DNA of 64,000 bases, from NCBI GenBank assembly GCA_024663395.1, contig JANFAH010000084.1:62001-126000 (forward strand). The letters run 5' to 3'. Source of the stretch: Pisolithus tinctorius (Eukaryota > Basidiomycota > Agaricomycetes > Boletales > Pisolithaceae). The position numbers and the translations under genes were made by a program. Of this stretch, positions 1 to 12,150 are shown piece after piece (the first letter of the stretch is position 1; each line of letters opens with the position of its first letter). The notes beneath the pieces are model-generated. The model saw only the letters and a list, made by a program, of their open reading frames with translations, did no database searches and was not told the origin of the DNA.

Positions 1-2240
1 GGTTCCGCAGTCTCCATCTTAGCCTTCTGTCCGTCGTCACCCGCCGGTTCACTTGCGACCCCACCGGCGTTGGCGGCCTGCAGCGCAGCAGAGTCCTCCA
101 CATCCTCGACCTTGGGGCGAACACTCTCCAGAACTGGACTCTGACGCAGGCTACTGTCTTCAGAACTGTTTGACCCTCGACTTTCGAGGGCCTCCTCCAA
201 GACTTTCCCCGTCTCCAGGGAGTCCACGACTTCTCGCTGCTCCGCCTCCGCGTCATCATCCTCGTTATCCGAGTCATCGCCCGTCACGGTGGAATCATCC
301 TCCCTACGCTCTGATGGTCGACCATCCACATCCATATCTTGCGATGTCCTGTGATCCGTTGTAGTCCGCGGGCGTTTCCAATGCATGCAGATACCTTGCT
401 TGATCCTTTCCTCGGGAGTCCCAGCTGCATGCCATTCGAGAACCGCAGTCGAGAGATTGAAAGCCAGCACATACTTCCACCGACGCTCCTCGCGGAAATC
501 AACCCTCATCCATTTCTGTAAAAGGATATCATAAGAATGGTCGTGCCACGAGGCAGAACAAATGTATGCAAACTGCTTACCATTTCGTCCAAAAGGTAAT
601 CCCAATGAGTCTTTGTCATGCCTCCAAGGTTCCTTTGTTTCTTTGGTTGTCTATAGGACCACTTGGCAATGTTTTCCAGGCTCTCGACTCGTTCCAGAGT
701 GCGCATTAGCCGAAGCTCCGTAATGGCCACCTGCGAATAATGAATTGCACAACGCAGATGTCTCAGTGAATACAACCTACACCCCAATCTCGTGTACTTA
801 AACACTTTGCCGCTCTAGATACCTTCTTGTGTATCGGGTTTGCGCGAATTGAGGCACCCCACCTCACGAAGCCCAGAGGCGTCCACTCTTCTTTGGTCTT
901 CGACTCTGCCCTATCCTTGTCACGCTTCCGCTGCTTTGATGACTTGCCTTTCCGAACAAAATCCGGGGGTAAAAATTTGGGTGGAGGTAGAGTGTAATCA
1001 GGACTGAAATGGTGTCGAGAAATCTCCGCCTGAACCGGGGTGGAAGGGGAATCCGCGGTCGGTTCAGGCTCGCTACTCTCGAAACTGAACACTGGGGCCG
1101 TCAATGCTGGAGAAGTCGGCGTAGGTATAAGAAGTGCTGGATGTAGTGTAGCTACGTCGACAGCAGTGTGAATGATCATCGGTTGTTGAGGCTCCGGTTC
1201 TTTGTGATCCAGTATGAATGACGACGGAGAAATCGACCGAGGAGACGGTTCTCTGGCAACTTGCGGCGTTTCGACGGCTTCTACCAACACAACCTCCTCT
1301 CCCTCAGTGTCACCAATAATCGGAGGTTCGGGCGACGGAACGGGATGGAGTGATGGTTGACTAGGGCTACGGTGAGGGACTGATTGATTGGGCTGAGGTG
1401 AGATGTGCCGCGAAGGTGACCTGGAAGGTGAAATCTTGTGGTCGTCCGGTCGATATTCCTCTTCTTCTTCTTCCTCTTCCTCCTCTTCGGCTTCTTCCTC
1501 CTCCTCTTCCTCCATGGGTCGCTTACGAGACACGCTAGAAGGAGTTGTGGGTGGAGGTGAAACTGTCATAGACACCATCTCGACCTCAGGCTCGTCGACT
1601 TCCATGAGTGACCTCGGACGAGGTGATGCTGGAGGTTCTGACATTGGAGAATCGACATCGACATCGTCATCACCACTGGCGTCCTGTTCCGTATCCGATG
1701 GAAGCAGGAAAGGAACGAATAGATCGTCTTCCGAGAGATTGGACACCATGCCGGATTCAGGACTGGGAAAGGACGTGTTTCAGCGCACCGTGCTGCAACA
1801 GAACTCCCCACGCACTTCTTGTCCAAGTCGAACCTGTCCATAAACTCATGTAGACCATCTGTATCATCTTCCACCTGGTCAAGCTCATCCATGATAGACC
1901 CTGCTCGGTGTCGTTGGCGCATCATATAATACATTTGTCGGAGGAGCTCATTTCTGCGCTGTGCAACTGCTCTGGAACGGGGTGATCGCATGAGTTCAAT
2001 GTGAATATGAGCAAAAGCACTTACCGAAGTTGAACGACCCGTTCTTGCACCAAGGATTCTATCGTTTCCATGACATAGGAATCTCCCGCGCGCTGGCCTG
2101 GAAAATGAACGTGTGTGAGACGTCAAAAATCAGCTCGTCGTCTGTACGGCCTCGTGCAACCTGAATCGCTCTAATATGTGAAGCGACTTGCTCGCCGTGA
2201 CGCTGTCCAAAAAACCCCTGGTGGGTCAAGTCCTTGCAAT
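1..2240 (-). CDS. EAF1: EAF1/VID21-like NuA4 scaffold protein, HSA domain (3' end beyond window)
   Basis: Reading right to left, an N-terminal exon (about 2148-2235) gives the segment GEQVASHIRAIQVARG. A 50-nt intron (2098-2147) joins it to METIESLVQERVVQLR, and an Arg-rich stretch follows. A long acidic, Pro/Ser-rich exon (763-1749) includes a run of about 20 mostly Glu residues near 1440-1515. Next comes the helicase/SANT-associated (HSA) region: EWTPLGFVRWGASIRANP, then THWDYLLDEM spliced at about 583 to KWMRVDFREERRWK. This order matches the EAF1/VID21 family, whose HSA domain binds actin and Arp4 in the NuA4 histone acetyltransferase. The SANT domain and C-terminus would lie past base 1. 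The true start codon is not resolved: no in-frame ATG was found directly upstream of the first exon. The gene is divergent from PDX1 and shares its upstream region. Confidence 0.8.
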
Positions 2241-2276
2241 AATCGTGACGGGCACACTAATAGTGGGTAGATGAAT

Positions 2277-2306
2277 GGGGGGTCGAGGGGGGTCGAGGGG
2301 GGTCGA
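2277..2306. repeat. three perfect copies of a 10-bp G-rich repeat between divergent genes
   Basis: The unit GGGGGGTCGA occurs three times head to tail between the first recognisable EAF1 exon and the PDX1 start codon. A regulatory role is only a guess from position. Confidence 0.8.
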
Positions 2307-2378
2307 CTGAGAAGATGTCCGCTTGTCGATTACATATTCCACCCCCACGCGAGACACTCCGACTCCTGGGTTGAAAAG

Positions 2379-3566
2379 ATGCTCGCTGCAGGTCACCCTC
2401 GGGCATTCGGACGTGCCATGCACAGCGCACGGACACTGCTCCAAAGACGATGTAAGGTGTCCTCATATCAGTTCATCATCTCACACGTCACTAATTTCTT
2501 CACAGGTCTGCACCAGACTCGAGCGCGTCTTGCCATCACCAACCTTGAAATGCCCGCCATGTCACCAACTATGACCGAAGGTGGGATTGCTTCGTGGAAG
2601 AAGAACGAGGGGGATCCATTTAGTGCTGGTGATGTTCTACTGGAAATCGTGCGCCGAGCTCTACTCGCCAGCTTGGCCTGAACTCTAATTCGTGATGACG
2701 GTCAGGAAACAGACAAGGCAACCATTGACGTGGAAGCTCAAGACGACGGTGTTTTGGCCAAGATTTTGGTATTGAAATTCTTAGACAACCCAACCGTCCA
2801 TCCAGTGACTCGTACCACCTAGACCTCCAACGGCGCAAAAAATGTCCCCGTTGGGAAGATTATTGCCCTTCTTGCAGAGGAAGGAGACGATATCTCCAAC
2901 CTAGAAGCACCAAAGGAGGAGACTAAACCCTCATCCGATACGGACGCTCCAACCACCTCTGCACCTGAGCCACCCCGAGCAGCGTCACAGCAATCTGGTT
3001 CCGTGCAAGAAAAGAAGCAAGTACATCACCCCACTCACTCGAAGCCTCTACTTCCTTCGGTCCTACGTCTTCTTGTGGAGAACAACATCACGAATGCAGA
3101 GGTTATCAAGGGGACTGGTGTGCGGGGCCAACTCACGAAGGGCGATGTCTTAGCACACCTCGGCAAGGCGTCAAGCCCAACTGGTACCTACAAAGAACCC
3201 AAGCAAGAACCAGTCGTGTCGCAAAAGGTCGAGCCACCTAAGGTAAGATAATTGGGCTGGTCGGAGCACAGGGCTGACAAGGTCGCAGCCCCTCGATGGC
3301 GCTGCTATTCGTCAATTGATCGTGTCTGGTCTTTCCACTAGGATGAAACCGAAGGCACCGGGTACGTGGTACAAATATCTACAGCTGCAATTTTTGTGTT
3401 CATTAATCTGTCTCAAGTGCCCTCAATACCGCCCACGTTCGACTCGGTAATTGCTGACTACCTCCCACCGACAACCGAGACAGCGAAATCCAGTTCACAA
3501 AGTTTGCAAAGCCAAACTGCCTCGCCTCGAAGTAGTACGGCGGCATATTTCGACGGGCTCCTTTGA
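2379..3566 (+). CDS. PDX1: Pyruvate dehydrogenase complex protein X (E3-binding protein)
   Basis: Start at 2379 gives an Arg-rich presequence ([20 protein letters not shown]) suited to mitochondrial import. After a 55-60 nt intron comes one lipoyl domain beginning [18 protein letters not shown], with the lipoylated lysine in [11 protein letters not shown]. An acidic/Pro linker and an E3-binding domain ([30 protein letters not shown]) follow. Later exons encode [20 protein letters not shown] and [12 protein letters not shown], then stop. The protein ends far short of a dihydrolipoamide acetyltransferase catalytic domain and lacks its HxxxDG motif, so this is the protein X/PDX1 type, which anchors dihydrolipoamide dehydrogenase to the complex. 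At least five introns are needed, for example 2768-2823 and 3244-3289; all have GT..AG ends. Confidence 0.87.
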
Positions 3567-3736
3567 TAACATTACCCTTCATCCTAGACTAGTAGATTTT
3601 CTCCGGACACCCAGTACTCCTGTTGTCCAATGACTTGCAATTGAGAGTGAACAGACACAAAATACAACCCACACCGTCACCCCAAAGCATTAGGGTTATT
3701 GTTAGGAAGCTACTTCTTCATCCAATGCTAGACACT

Positions 3737-5225
3737 TTAATGGATAAGTACAGACAACCAGGATTGCAAGGGAAGAGACCGTACTCGAAATTCGATAAAA
3801 GAATCAGACAGCCCTGCTCGTGGCTTGGGTACGGGCACCAAGAACTGCAAACTTAACAACCCTTCGTCATCGATCCGAAGGGAAGTCTTAGTCGAGCTCT
3901 GCAAAGCACGCAGGGTGCGCGCGATCTGCGCGAAATTGTAGCTGATCACCACGTCATCATCTTGCGAACTTCAGAAATCGCGCGACTCCAATAAATACCT
4001 TGCCCTCATTGGACGGAAACACTCAAAAGTTTCTAATACTTCGCGGTCGTTAGGATAATCCATCTGCTCCATAATTAGCCTATGCCACTGGGTCATGGGG
4101 TCAAACCTGACAACATACCTCTGTCGTCCCAAAACTACCCGTCGCCATGATACGGAACAGGGGCTTCGCTGGCATCCCTCTATGCGCCTTTCTGACTTCC
4201 GCAACCGGATTGCTGACGAAAGTGATTTTGTCGCATGATGGATCGAGCTCAACAAGCGCGTCCCGAAGCCACGAGGAAGACTAGAGTAATATTAACTCAG
4301 AACCACATGCGCAGCAAACATAGACGCCAGCTAAAATGAAATCGCACCTTGAAAATTATTTTCAATACACTAAAAGTGAACGTCAATTTGACAGCTGCGC
4401 AAGCCAAACGTACGACTAACGTGCGATCACCGTCAAATGGAAGCTCAACAAAGGGTTCCGGGTCAAACGTCACTATCTCGCACGTCGTAGTCGGACCAGA
4501 CGAGTCTTCCGCACTGGATCACAATCACCACTGAACCTATCACTCGTGGAAAATACGCAGTGCTCACAGCCACAGTGTCAGTGGGTGTCCGGAACCTGTG
4601 TAGGACAGCCGTGCACGCGTCCCCTTATCGCACCCACCACCGAAGTATTGGTCAATGCGGTTGCCGGCTGGAGCATTACTTGCACCCTTCGCCTGCTGCC
4701 TTCCATCACGGCGTTCCTCGTAGCGCTCGTCGTCAGAACGATCGCCCTCCCGGCGCCACCTTTTATGAGATGAACCACTCCCTGCAGTCGACATGCTTGC
4801 TGTGCCATATATGTTCAGACACTCTATGAGAGTATTCAGTGGAATCTCGAATGTTACGGTTGAAGGGTCGACATGTGGGTCGGATAGCTGAGATGATGCA
4901 GGTCCAGAAATATCAGCGGAATAATTCCATTCGTCAAAGTGGTCGGAATATATATATGATGTTGCTGTAGAGACCGTTGGGACAACTGAATAACAGGCGG
5001 TGGCAGACGTACCTAGCAAGGTCCGCGCCTCTTCGACGGTAACAATTATGCCTAAATCAGCCGAAAGGGTGACTGATGCACGCTTTAACAACGAGGTCGA
5101 CATGGAGTTACTGGGGACGTGAATCATCTCTCGGAGTTGAGTGGACTGACGTTAGAAAAGCTGATGCCTCTGAGAAGGGCGACAATGTACTTCACATCAT
5201 TGACGGAGGCTGTTAAAACCTGCAT
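3737..5225 (-). CDS. rad1: Rad1 subunit of the 9-1-1 DNA damage checkpoint clamp
   Basis: Minus-strand exons assemble into a PCNA-like clamp subunit. The first exon from 5225 reads MQVLTASVNDVKYIVALLRG; after an intron it continues RASVTLSADLGIIVTVEEAR. Middle exons give YIYSDHFDEWNY, then FEIPLNTLIECLNIYG, a Ser/basic insert, and a segment ending FRIMATGSFGTTE. The final exons read MDYPNDREVLETFECF and then LRALQSSTKTSLRIDDEGLL with SFIEFR near the C-terminus, which is the diagnostic Rad1 block. With Rad9 and Hus1 this protein forms the sliding clamp loaded at damage to activate ATR/Rad3 signalling. The name follows fission yeast; the budding yeast orthologue is RAD17. The last residues after SFIEFR could be read-through of a further intron. 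It is divergent from the phospholipase-like gene, with about 215 bp between start codons. Confidence 0.87.
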
Positions 5226-5439
5226 GTAGTGACATGAGTTCCGAAGTCATAGCAATTCCCGACGTGATTATGGCAGTACCGGTTTCGATTCCTCAGCCTG
5301 GATTCCTTGAGACTGGGACATCCTTCTGGTCCAAGGCAAGGGGCTTCTTTGTCACATGACCGTTACACTCTACGTCACGTGTCAGCCGCGCGTGCAGCTC
5401 GGTGTGCTCAGCGCTCAGCTCTTGTGTGGACTTCTCAGC

Positions 5440-6875
5440 ATGCATCTTATTGTGTACAACCAAACCTACGAAAAGCTGTACTTTTACAGTTCAGATGGGG
5501 ATAACCGTATGTCCGGGACCTGCCTGCCTGCCTCTTCTTGCAAGGGCGTCACACTTGCCGCGCACCGCCTGCACATATCCCGTGTCTCTGAGCAAGAGAA
5601 GGCCTTCTCGGAGGTCACAGCGGTAAGGATACCCAGGTCGCTGTGTGCGTGGAAACTTCTTTCGGGATTAGACTCCTCCCCGTGGGTGGCATATTACAGG
5701 CGGGTCCGTCGTGAACGGCGACATGGTATCCCCGACCGTGCTGATTAACATACACCCGCTAGCCTGGCCGTAAGCACTGTTACCTAGCTCTGATACCCCG
5801 TCGGGACCCATCATGCTTTCTCAAGAGCATTCCAGACACTGTTCCACTATCCTCTTTAATGCTCCCAGGTAAGTTAACCGACGGCGACTGAATCAAACTT
5901 TCACCTTTCGAGTTTAGGGACTCATGAAACGATGGCTCTCTACGGGTGGCCAATTACGCAGTGTCAATCAACGGCCCTCGACACTCAACTCAACTCTGGA
6001 ATACGTGTGATTGACATTCGGCTGGCGATCAATGGCGATCAACTTATTTCGTTTCACGGCATTGTTTCCCAGCACACTCCATTTTCGGACATTTTACATC
6101 AATTACACGCATTCCTCACTGCTCCATCAACCTGCAGCGAGACTGTTGTTGTTTCCCTCAAGCAAGAAGATGACGACACACGTCGCTTTCCTCACCTCGT
6201 ACGCGAGGAAATCATGAAATCACCCGGTGGTCTAGACATGTGGTATTTAGAAGATCGTATACCAAACTTGGGCGAGGTCAGGGGCAAAGCAGTCATGTTT
6301 AGTCGCTTCGGAGGTGATGGGTGGAAACACGGTGCGGTTGGAATCCACCCACCCATTTGGCCCGATAGTGCGCGACTGGGCTTCTCGTGGGATTGCAAGG
6401 GCTCCATCGTGAGAACTCAGGATTGGTATGTGATTAAGCGAAAAAATTCACTACGGTCTTTATGGATTCATTACTGAAATTCAGGTACGCGATACCATCG
6501 TTTCTGTCGATACCTGAAAAAGTGGAGACTTGCACTGAAATCTTGGTTGCGCCAGAAGATTTTCCAAGTCCTGTCCTCTCTATTTCTTTTCTTTCGGCAT
6601 CTTCTTTACCGTTCGCCTTACCACCGTTAATCGCTCTGGGCCTGGGATGGCCAAACCTAAAACTGGGTTTCGAAGGGGTGAATTCGCGGGTGGGGAAGTG
6701 GTTGCTGGAAAGGCTGACCGGTACTGCTTCCGGGTTGGCACGTAATAGTGACGCACATCCGCGGATAAGGGGATGGGCGCTAATGGATTTCTACGACGAC
6801 CCTGCTGGCATCGTCCCACTCTTCATCGAATGTAATTTCAGGGGAAGAAAAGTGGGGGAAGAAGGCTGGATTTGA
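5440..6875 (+). CDS. PI-PLC X-domain phosphodiesterase (PLC-like)
   Basis: The chosen start, 5440, gives MHLIVYNQTYEKLYFYSSDG, a short N-terminal beta-rich region, followed by FSEVTAVRIPR. The catalytic X domain starts IPDTVPLSSLMLPG, is split by an intron (about 5870-5918), and continues THETMALYGWPITQCQ, which carries the first catalytic His. It goes on to VIDIRLAINGDQLISFHG (second catalytic His) and LGEVRGKAVMFSRFGG. A 59-nt intron after DWY leads to IPSFLSIPEKVE, then GVNSRVGKWLLERLTG, GWALMDFYDDP and FIECNFRG. Fungal proteins of this layout resemble bacterial phosphatidylinositol phosphodiesterases, cleave or bind inositol phospholipids, and lack the Y and C2 domains of eukaryotic PLC. 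The exon structure between 5640 and 5830 is not fully resolved, so the N-terminal third is less certain than the rest. Confidence 0.78.
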
Positions 6876-7608
6876 AAGACTCGAGCATGACGTGACCTGG
6901 GGGTTTTATGCGGGAGAAAAGTATTGGCCCAAGAAACTGATTTTTCTGTTGATCTTAAACGTCACGAGTAATACATACTAAATCTTCTAAAACCACCCGT
7001 TCCAGCTCGCCAGCGAAGTGGGGGATCAGCTCACTGCCTATTGCAACCGAGGAAGTTTGCCTCTTTCATACAACGAAAGATTCCACACGATCCTGACCTG
7101 ATCCTGACGTGACATACCGCGCGTGGCCAGCACACGTTCAGTTTGTTTTGCATTGCAGTGCGGCTCCCGCCAGGGTCATGACTCGAGGATGAGGCAGCAG
7201 GCAGCCATACTCATACAATGTGTGCGGAGAGTGATTCGTTGGGGGAGCGGCAGCGGCGTTCTCGACGCCGTTGAATTGCCTGGGGTGTACTTAGGGGAGA
7301 CCGTTTACCACAATCCAGATAACATGTCCTTCGCCCACAACTACTGTAGATTGATGCCCCGCGCCTGGAATCTGCTGGTGACTATTTGACTTGCTGTCTC
7401 GAATGCGCTGAAATAGGGTCGGCTTACACAATTACAGCAACAGCCTCGTTGGACCAACCACCTCTCGCCAAATACCGCTACTAATGGTATCCTGAACGCG
7501 GACACGTTTCGTTTACGCTTAAATAGCACTGCAACCCACTCTTTTATGTCTACAATTCCTTCCCATTCTTCCCCCGCCCGGTCACAGTACAACTCAGAGC
7601 AGTTAGCC

Positions 7609-8816
7609 ATGGTGGCACGCTCTCCTTCTCGCGCCGTAGCTGTATACTGTGCCGCCTCCCTGGGGAAGCAGAAAGCTTTCCAGGCAGCTGCTCTGTGTAA
7701 GTCTGCTTGCCGATAGACCACGTCCCCGTGGTCCACCCCGCACTCTTCCAGTCGTCTTTGTTGCTACTCTTTACTCACATCTTTATTTTTTTGTTGCGTC
7801 ATATATTCTTTGTTCTTCCCATCGTACAGCACTCGGATATGCTCTTTCAATCGAAGATCGTCCTCTCATTTATGGCGGTGGTAACAGCGGTCTTATGGGA
7901 GTCGTCTCCGGCGCCGTGTCCAAGTCCGAAGGCAAGGTCACGGGCATTATCCCGTATGCTATTTTTGCCGCTGGAGGCGAAAAGGACAAGGGAAATGGCC
8001 GTGCAACAGCCCACACTGTCTCTGAAGTCTTAGATGATACGCAACGCCAAGAGGTATGCCTTTGTCGCGTTCTGCAGTCGGTAGTTTACCTGCTGACACG
8101 GCCATCATCAGATAGAGACTGTGAGCTCCACCGTGCAATCACTGGTATTTCGGACTAAACCCACTTTTCCGATCACCAGATCGTTGTAAACTCCATGCAT
8201 GAACGCAAAGTTGAAATGGCCAAAAGGGTAGGGGCCTTCGTAGGCCTACCAGGCGGCTTCGGAACTTTCGAAGAGGTACTGCGCTGCGTTCACTTCTAAT
8301 TATATCGGCATGCTGACGACATAATTGAAACCACCAGATCCTAGAGGTGATAACATGGAACCAACTCAATATCCACAATAAACGTGAGGCTTTCGCCCTA
8401 ATAGTCCTCGTTCTGACCTCACCGCGTTTCCTTTTCTGGTCGTTTATGAGATAGCCGTCGTGCTTCTCAACGTCCTTTCATATTACAATCCTCTCCGCGA
8501 ACTCATCAAGAACGGCATCCAAGAAGGCTTTATAAACCCGCGCAACGAACATCTCGTTATCTTCGTCGACGGCCCCGCTGATCACAAAGAACACGAAGCC
8601 TTTGACTGGGGCAAGGCAGCTTTGGAAGCCATTGACTCCTGGCAATACGACAAATCCCAAATACTGCCGTTCCATTGGAACAAGGACGAAGACACCAGCG
8701 ATTTGACTAACGTTAAGGCGGAAATGAATGGCACGCCCCCTATGCTGCATGCCCTCAGGGCCACCAACGGGTGGCTTAAGAGGGTCTGGCACGTCCGCGT
8801 GCGTTCCCGTGTCTAA
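7609..8816 (+). CDS. LOG-family (lysine-decarboxylase-like) phosphoribohydrolase
   Basis: Five exons from 7609 give a protein of about 250 residues. The first exon reads [20 protein letters not shown], the second [20 protein letters not shown] with [17 protein letters not shown]. After a 126-nt intron comes [15 protein letters not shown] and the signature [10 protein letters not shown] (PGGxGTxxE), then [12 protein letters not shown] and [13 protein letters not shown]. This is the Rossmann-fold LOG/YvdD family, annotated in plants as cytokinin riboside 5'-monophosphate phosphoribohydrolase and in microbes as nucleotide 5'-monophosphate nucleosidases. The substrate in this organism cannot be told from sequence. 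The start is supported by immediate entry into the conserved first strand. It is convergent with the tryptophanyl-tRNA synthetase gene, 211 bp away. Confidence 0.9.
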
Positions 8817-9027
8817 AAAGGGTCTAGACCCATATGTCCCCTTATTTTGCCGCCATGTAGACCGTGGAGCAAGGACAGACAGAATTTGTATTTATACGTA
8901 CATCGTCTGCATGCATCACACGCATACACACGCCCCATCGCTCACGTACTAGACGTTATTTTCATGCCACTGCGATTGAACTTATGTCTTTATTGTTGTA
9001 CATTGATAGCTCGTATGCAGTCCAGTC

Positions 9028-10636
9028 TCACGACTGCTTGCCAAACGTCGGCTCGATCTTGCGAGTAACGTCCATGAACGCATGCACATCCGCATCAGTT
9101 ACCTTCGCTTTTCTCTGCACCGCGTAGTTTCAGACATGAAGAAAGGTATAGTTACGATAGACACACCGCTTGGAAATCCTTGACGAAATTTTGCAACACC
9201 TGGATACACCTAGCCTTCAGCTGTCCAGTAAGGAGACGTCCGGTGCGGTAATCCTGTTTATTGTCGTCAGTTCTGGTAGTGGCTGTGATCAAGCACCACT
9301 CTAATAGTCACCTCTCCGATCCTTGCAAGCTCTTCATCGTCATCCAGGAAGAAGCTTAGGTATTGGTAAGCAACGTCCACTTCTGTGTCCCCGCCATATT
9401 TTCTATGCTCTTCTTCTGTCTCCCGGCCTCCAGAGAAACCATGCCTGTTAATTTTATTCTTGATCTGATTAGGGGTATCATTCATGAAGATACTTGAGGT
9501 GGCGTCTGATGCGCTCATCTTTGTCTGCGGCCCTTGTAGCGCGGGGAAAAATCGAGAGTGTATGAGTGCTGGCTTGGGATACTTGAGTTTTACAGCAACG
9601 TCACGGGTCAGACGGAAGTATGGGTCTTGGTCTATCGCACAAGGAATAAGACACGGAATGTTCGAGGTGTCGCCAAAAATGTTGGGGAATGAGTTGGAAA
9701 ATGACGGAGCTGCTTGAACGGAACAAAAGTGAATCTTTCCGATGTTGTCCCTGAGGCAAACGTTAATCATGGATGGTTCATCGGAGCAGAACTGCACGTC
9801 TACTAACGAGTCATTAAAGCCAAAAGTGGCCTTGGCCTGGTTAAAGGATATCTGCCGCGATATTTTGACGACGTTGCGGTAGAAGGCGCCGCCAACATAG
9901 TCGAAGTCACTGAATATAAACGTTTTCTTGAGATCAAAACCGACGGCGATAATGTCCCTCGCGTTGCTGTACGAAAACTCGCGCGTTTGTTCCGCCTTCA
10001 GTTCATGCTTGAAGAGGAACTTCTCATCGTCTGACAGGGGTTTCAATAACGAGCTACGTGAAGGCTAAGAGCGACAGACGGACCTGTGAGTTGGATGACG
10101 AGGGGGACGTTGAGGACATCCTGTAGCCATCTAACGTCGTCTACGATAATGACCCACGACGTGCAAGGCAGGGACTTACTTTGTGAAAACGAAAGGAATC
10201 ATATGTCCGATGTGCATGCTGTCGCTGCTCGGTCCCCGCCCGGTGTACAGGAAGAATGGTTTTCCTTGCTCATATCTATCCAAGATCTTGTCGAATTCTC
10301 TGATCGCATGACAGGTATCAATACGCTCGCCTCTGTTCATTGCATGATTACACAAGAGAACGCTCACCGATGCGAGAAGAACATTCCCCGTCGGAGCAGA
10401 GGGTGTGGTTTGTGACCCGTTAGTTTCTCGAACCGAGAGAGGAGCTCTGGGTCTATACGTCGCGTTCCAAACTGAGCGATCAACTTGTCGTAGTCAATCG
10501 CAAGCTGTTTTCCGTCCGACGACACGGATCCCTGGACGTCCCACGGAGTGACGACCTGTTCGTGTGCTTGGCCAGCATCTGCGGGTTTGACGACTGAGGG
10601 GCTTGCATCGTCAGCTGCGGAGTCGTTCCTGGACAT
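9028..10636 (-). CDS. WRS1: Tryptophan--tRNA ligase, cytoplasmic
   Basis: Six minus-strand exons join cleanly. Exon 1 (10364-10636) encodes an acidic N-terminus and VVTPWDVQG. Exon 2 holds the class I HIGH-type motif within [17 protein letters not shown]. Then come [41 protein letters not shown], and a second signature with KMSAS inside [16 protein letters not shown]. The C-terminus reads [18 protein letters not shown], then [14 protein letters not shown] and stops TFGKQS. The intron near 9740-9800 happens to stay in frame, so an unspliced translation shows a 19-residue insert that is not in the family. The enzyme charges tRNA-Trp; its length and N-terminal extension fit the eukaryotic cytosolic type rather than the mitochondrial one. 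Confidence 0.93.
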
Positions 10637-10989
10637 TTTCTGAGACGGAGTTACAGATAGCTTTGATTAGATGGGAACTGACGGAAAGGCGCTCAACTTG
10701 GTGGCGAGTTCGTCTACAGCGGCCGACATTGTCGATCTCTAGTGTGTACAAGTAATCGTGCACGGTGATCTTCTGTGGGCGTCGTTCCTAAATCAATCCG
10801 AGTCACATTACGGCCGAGTCAGAAAACACGATCAAAACGTGAAGTGACAGCAAAAACTGTATTTGCTCCCTGTACTAATAGAACACATGTATCGTAGGTG
10901 ATTCTACAGCCCGTCTCCTGTATTGAATGCTATTTATGTGCGGGATATATAAGCTACTTTATAGTCCATCGGTGTAACACGAACGAGCG

Positions 10990-12059
10990 TCATGGTTTCC
11001 GGAACTCGCATAGCACGGTGTATATCGTATTGAACGCGGTATAGATTTCCTCTCGAACCTATTCAACGGCAAGCAGGTCAGCGGAGGTTCACGCCTTCCA
11101 CCAACGCACGCGTCGTGACGACGCACGGGCAAATCAAAAAAAAAAATCTTACCTTCGCCCCCGTCAGGACTATCTTGCCGGAGACGAAGATCAAGAGTAC
11201 GACCTTCGGTTTTAGCATACGATAAATAAGACCAGGGAACAGCTGTCCCGTATCAATCAACGCGCTCAACAACTCGGCAAGGCATGCCTTGCTTACCTCA
11301 GGCTCATAACTACTGAACTGTCCGTGGCTATACGCGAGACCCTCCAGACGTATGGGGAACTTGACATCACAGCTCCCCACGATATTCTGGATCTTGAACT
11401 CTGCAAATTTTGCGTCGAAGCCAAGCTTCTGCACGATTCGCGCGTATTTGCGCGACGCAAGCCTCGAATCATCCTCGCTCTTCGCGCCCGTGACGACCAT
11501 CTTGCCCGACGCGAAAATAAGGGCGGTAGTCTTTGGGTCACGAATGCGCATGATCACAGCTGCAAAACGCTAGAACCGTGCAGAAGTGCATTGGCATGCA
11601 CAAGGGAACGGTAACTCGGGTGATACGAACCTTTGGGTTGTACTCTGCATTCCTAGCGTGCAATGCAATCGTTTTTAGGTCCAGTTTGCAATCTAGGTTC
11701 ACCGTCGCGACGATGTTCTGGAGCGTTGGTACGATACCCTCGACGGCAGTGATATGCTGCTGCTCGAGGGTCAACGGCGCCGGCGTCGATGGTACAGGAG
11801 GCGTAGGTTGTGTTGACGGGCCGGCAACGGTAGCAGTTGTGGTGCCATTGCTAGTCGTGGTAGTCGCATTTGGCTGAGACTGAGGTGGTGGGAGAGGGGC
11901 CGAGGCTACGACTGGGGCAGGCACCGACACTGGTACAGGGGGCGCAGAACCCGGCAGTGCCAGGCCATGTGTGGTGGTCTGTGCCTGGGCTTGTTGTGGT
12001 TGGTAGGGGACAGCGGGTCTCCCAAAGGTGACCTGACGAGCGGGCAGCGCAAAGGACAT
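10990..12059 (-). CDS. TBP: TATA-box-binding protein
   Basis: From 12059 the first exon encodes a low-complexity Gln/Pro/Ala/Thr-rich N-terminus of about 105 residues and then the first TBP half-repeat, [20 protein letters not shown] and [12 protein letters not shown]. Introns at about 11574-11632, 11245-11298 and 11056-11150 separate [20 protein letters not shown], the second repeat ([46 protein letters not shown]) and a short last exon [25 protein letters not shown], given here only in part (TVLCEFRKP at the end). The saddle core is fully conserved, including the Phe pairs that kink DNA. TBP nucleates transcription by RNA polymerases I, II and III. The N-terminal extension is variable in this family, so its composition is not diagnostic. 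Confidence 0.95.
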
Positions 12060-12140
12060 TTTTCAAAATAAAATAAAATCAGTGCGTGGGAAAAACGCGG
12101 CGCGGGAGGAAAATGAGGGGGGAAAACTCGTCGTGGCAGG

Positions 12141-12150
12141 CTTTATATAC
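12141..12150 (-). promoter_or_regulatory. TATA box of the TBP gene
   Basis: On the minus strand the sequence GTATATAAAG lies about 82-91 bases upstream of the TBP start codon, in the spacing expected for a core promoter TATA element with a short leader. It is a near-perfect match to the fungal consensus. Confidence 0.6.

Noticed and set aside
1403..1843. Plus-strand frame with a poly-Ser run
   Set aside because: It is the reverse complement of the Glu-rich exon of the EAF1-like gene on the minus strand.
5234..5370. An ATG at 5,234 that could begin the phospholipase-like gene
   Set aside because: It would leave only 8 bp to the rad1 start codon and adds sequence unlike the family. The ATG at 5,440 fits better.
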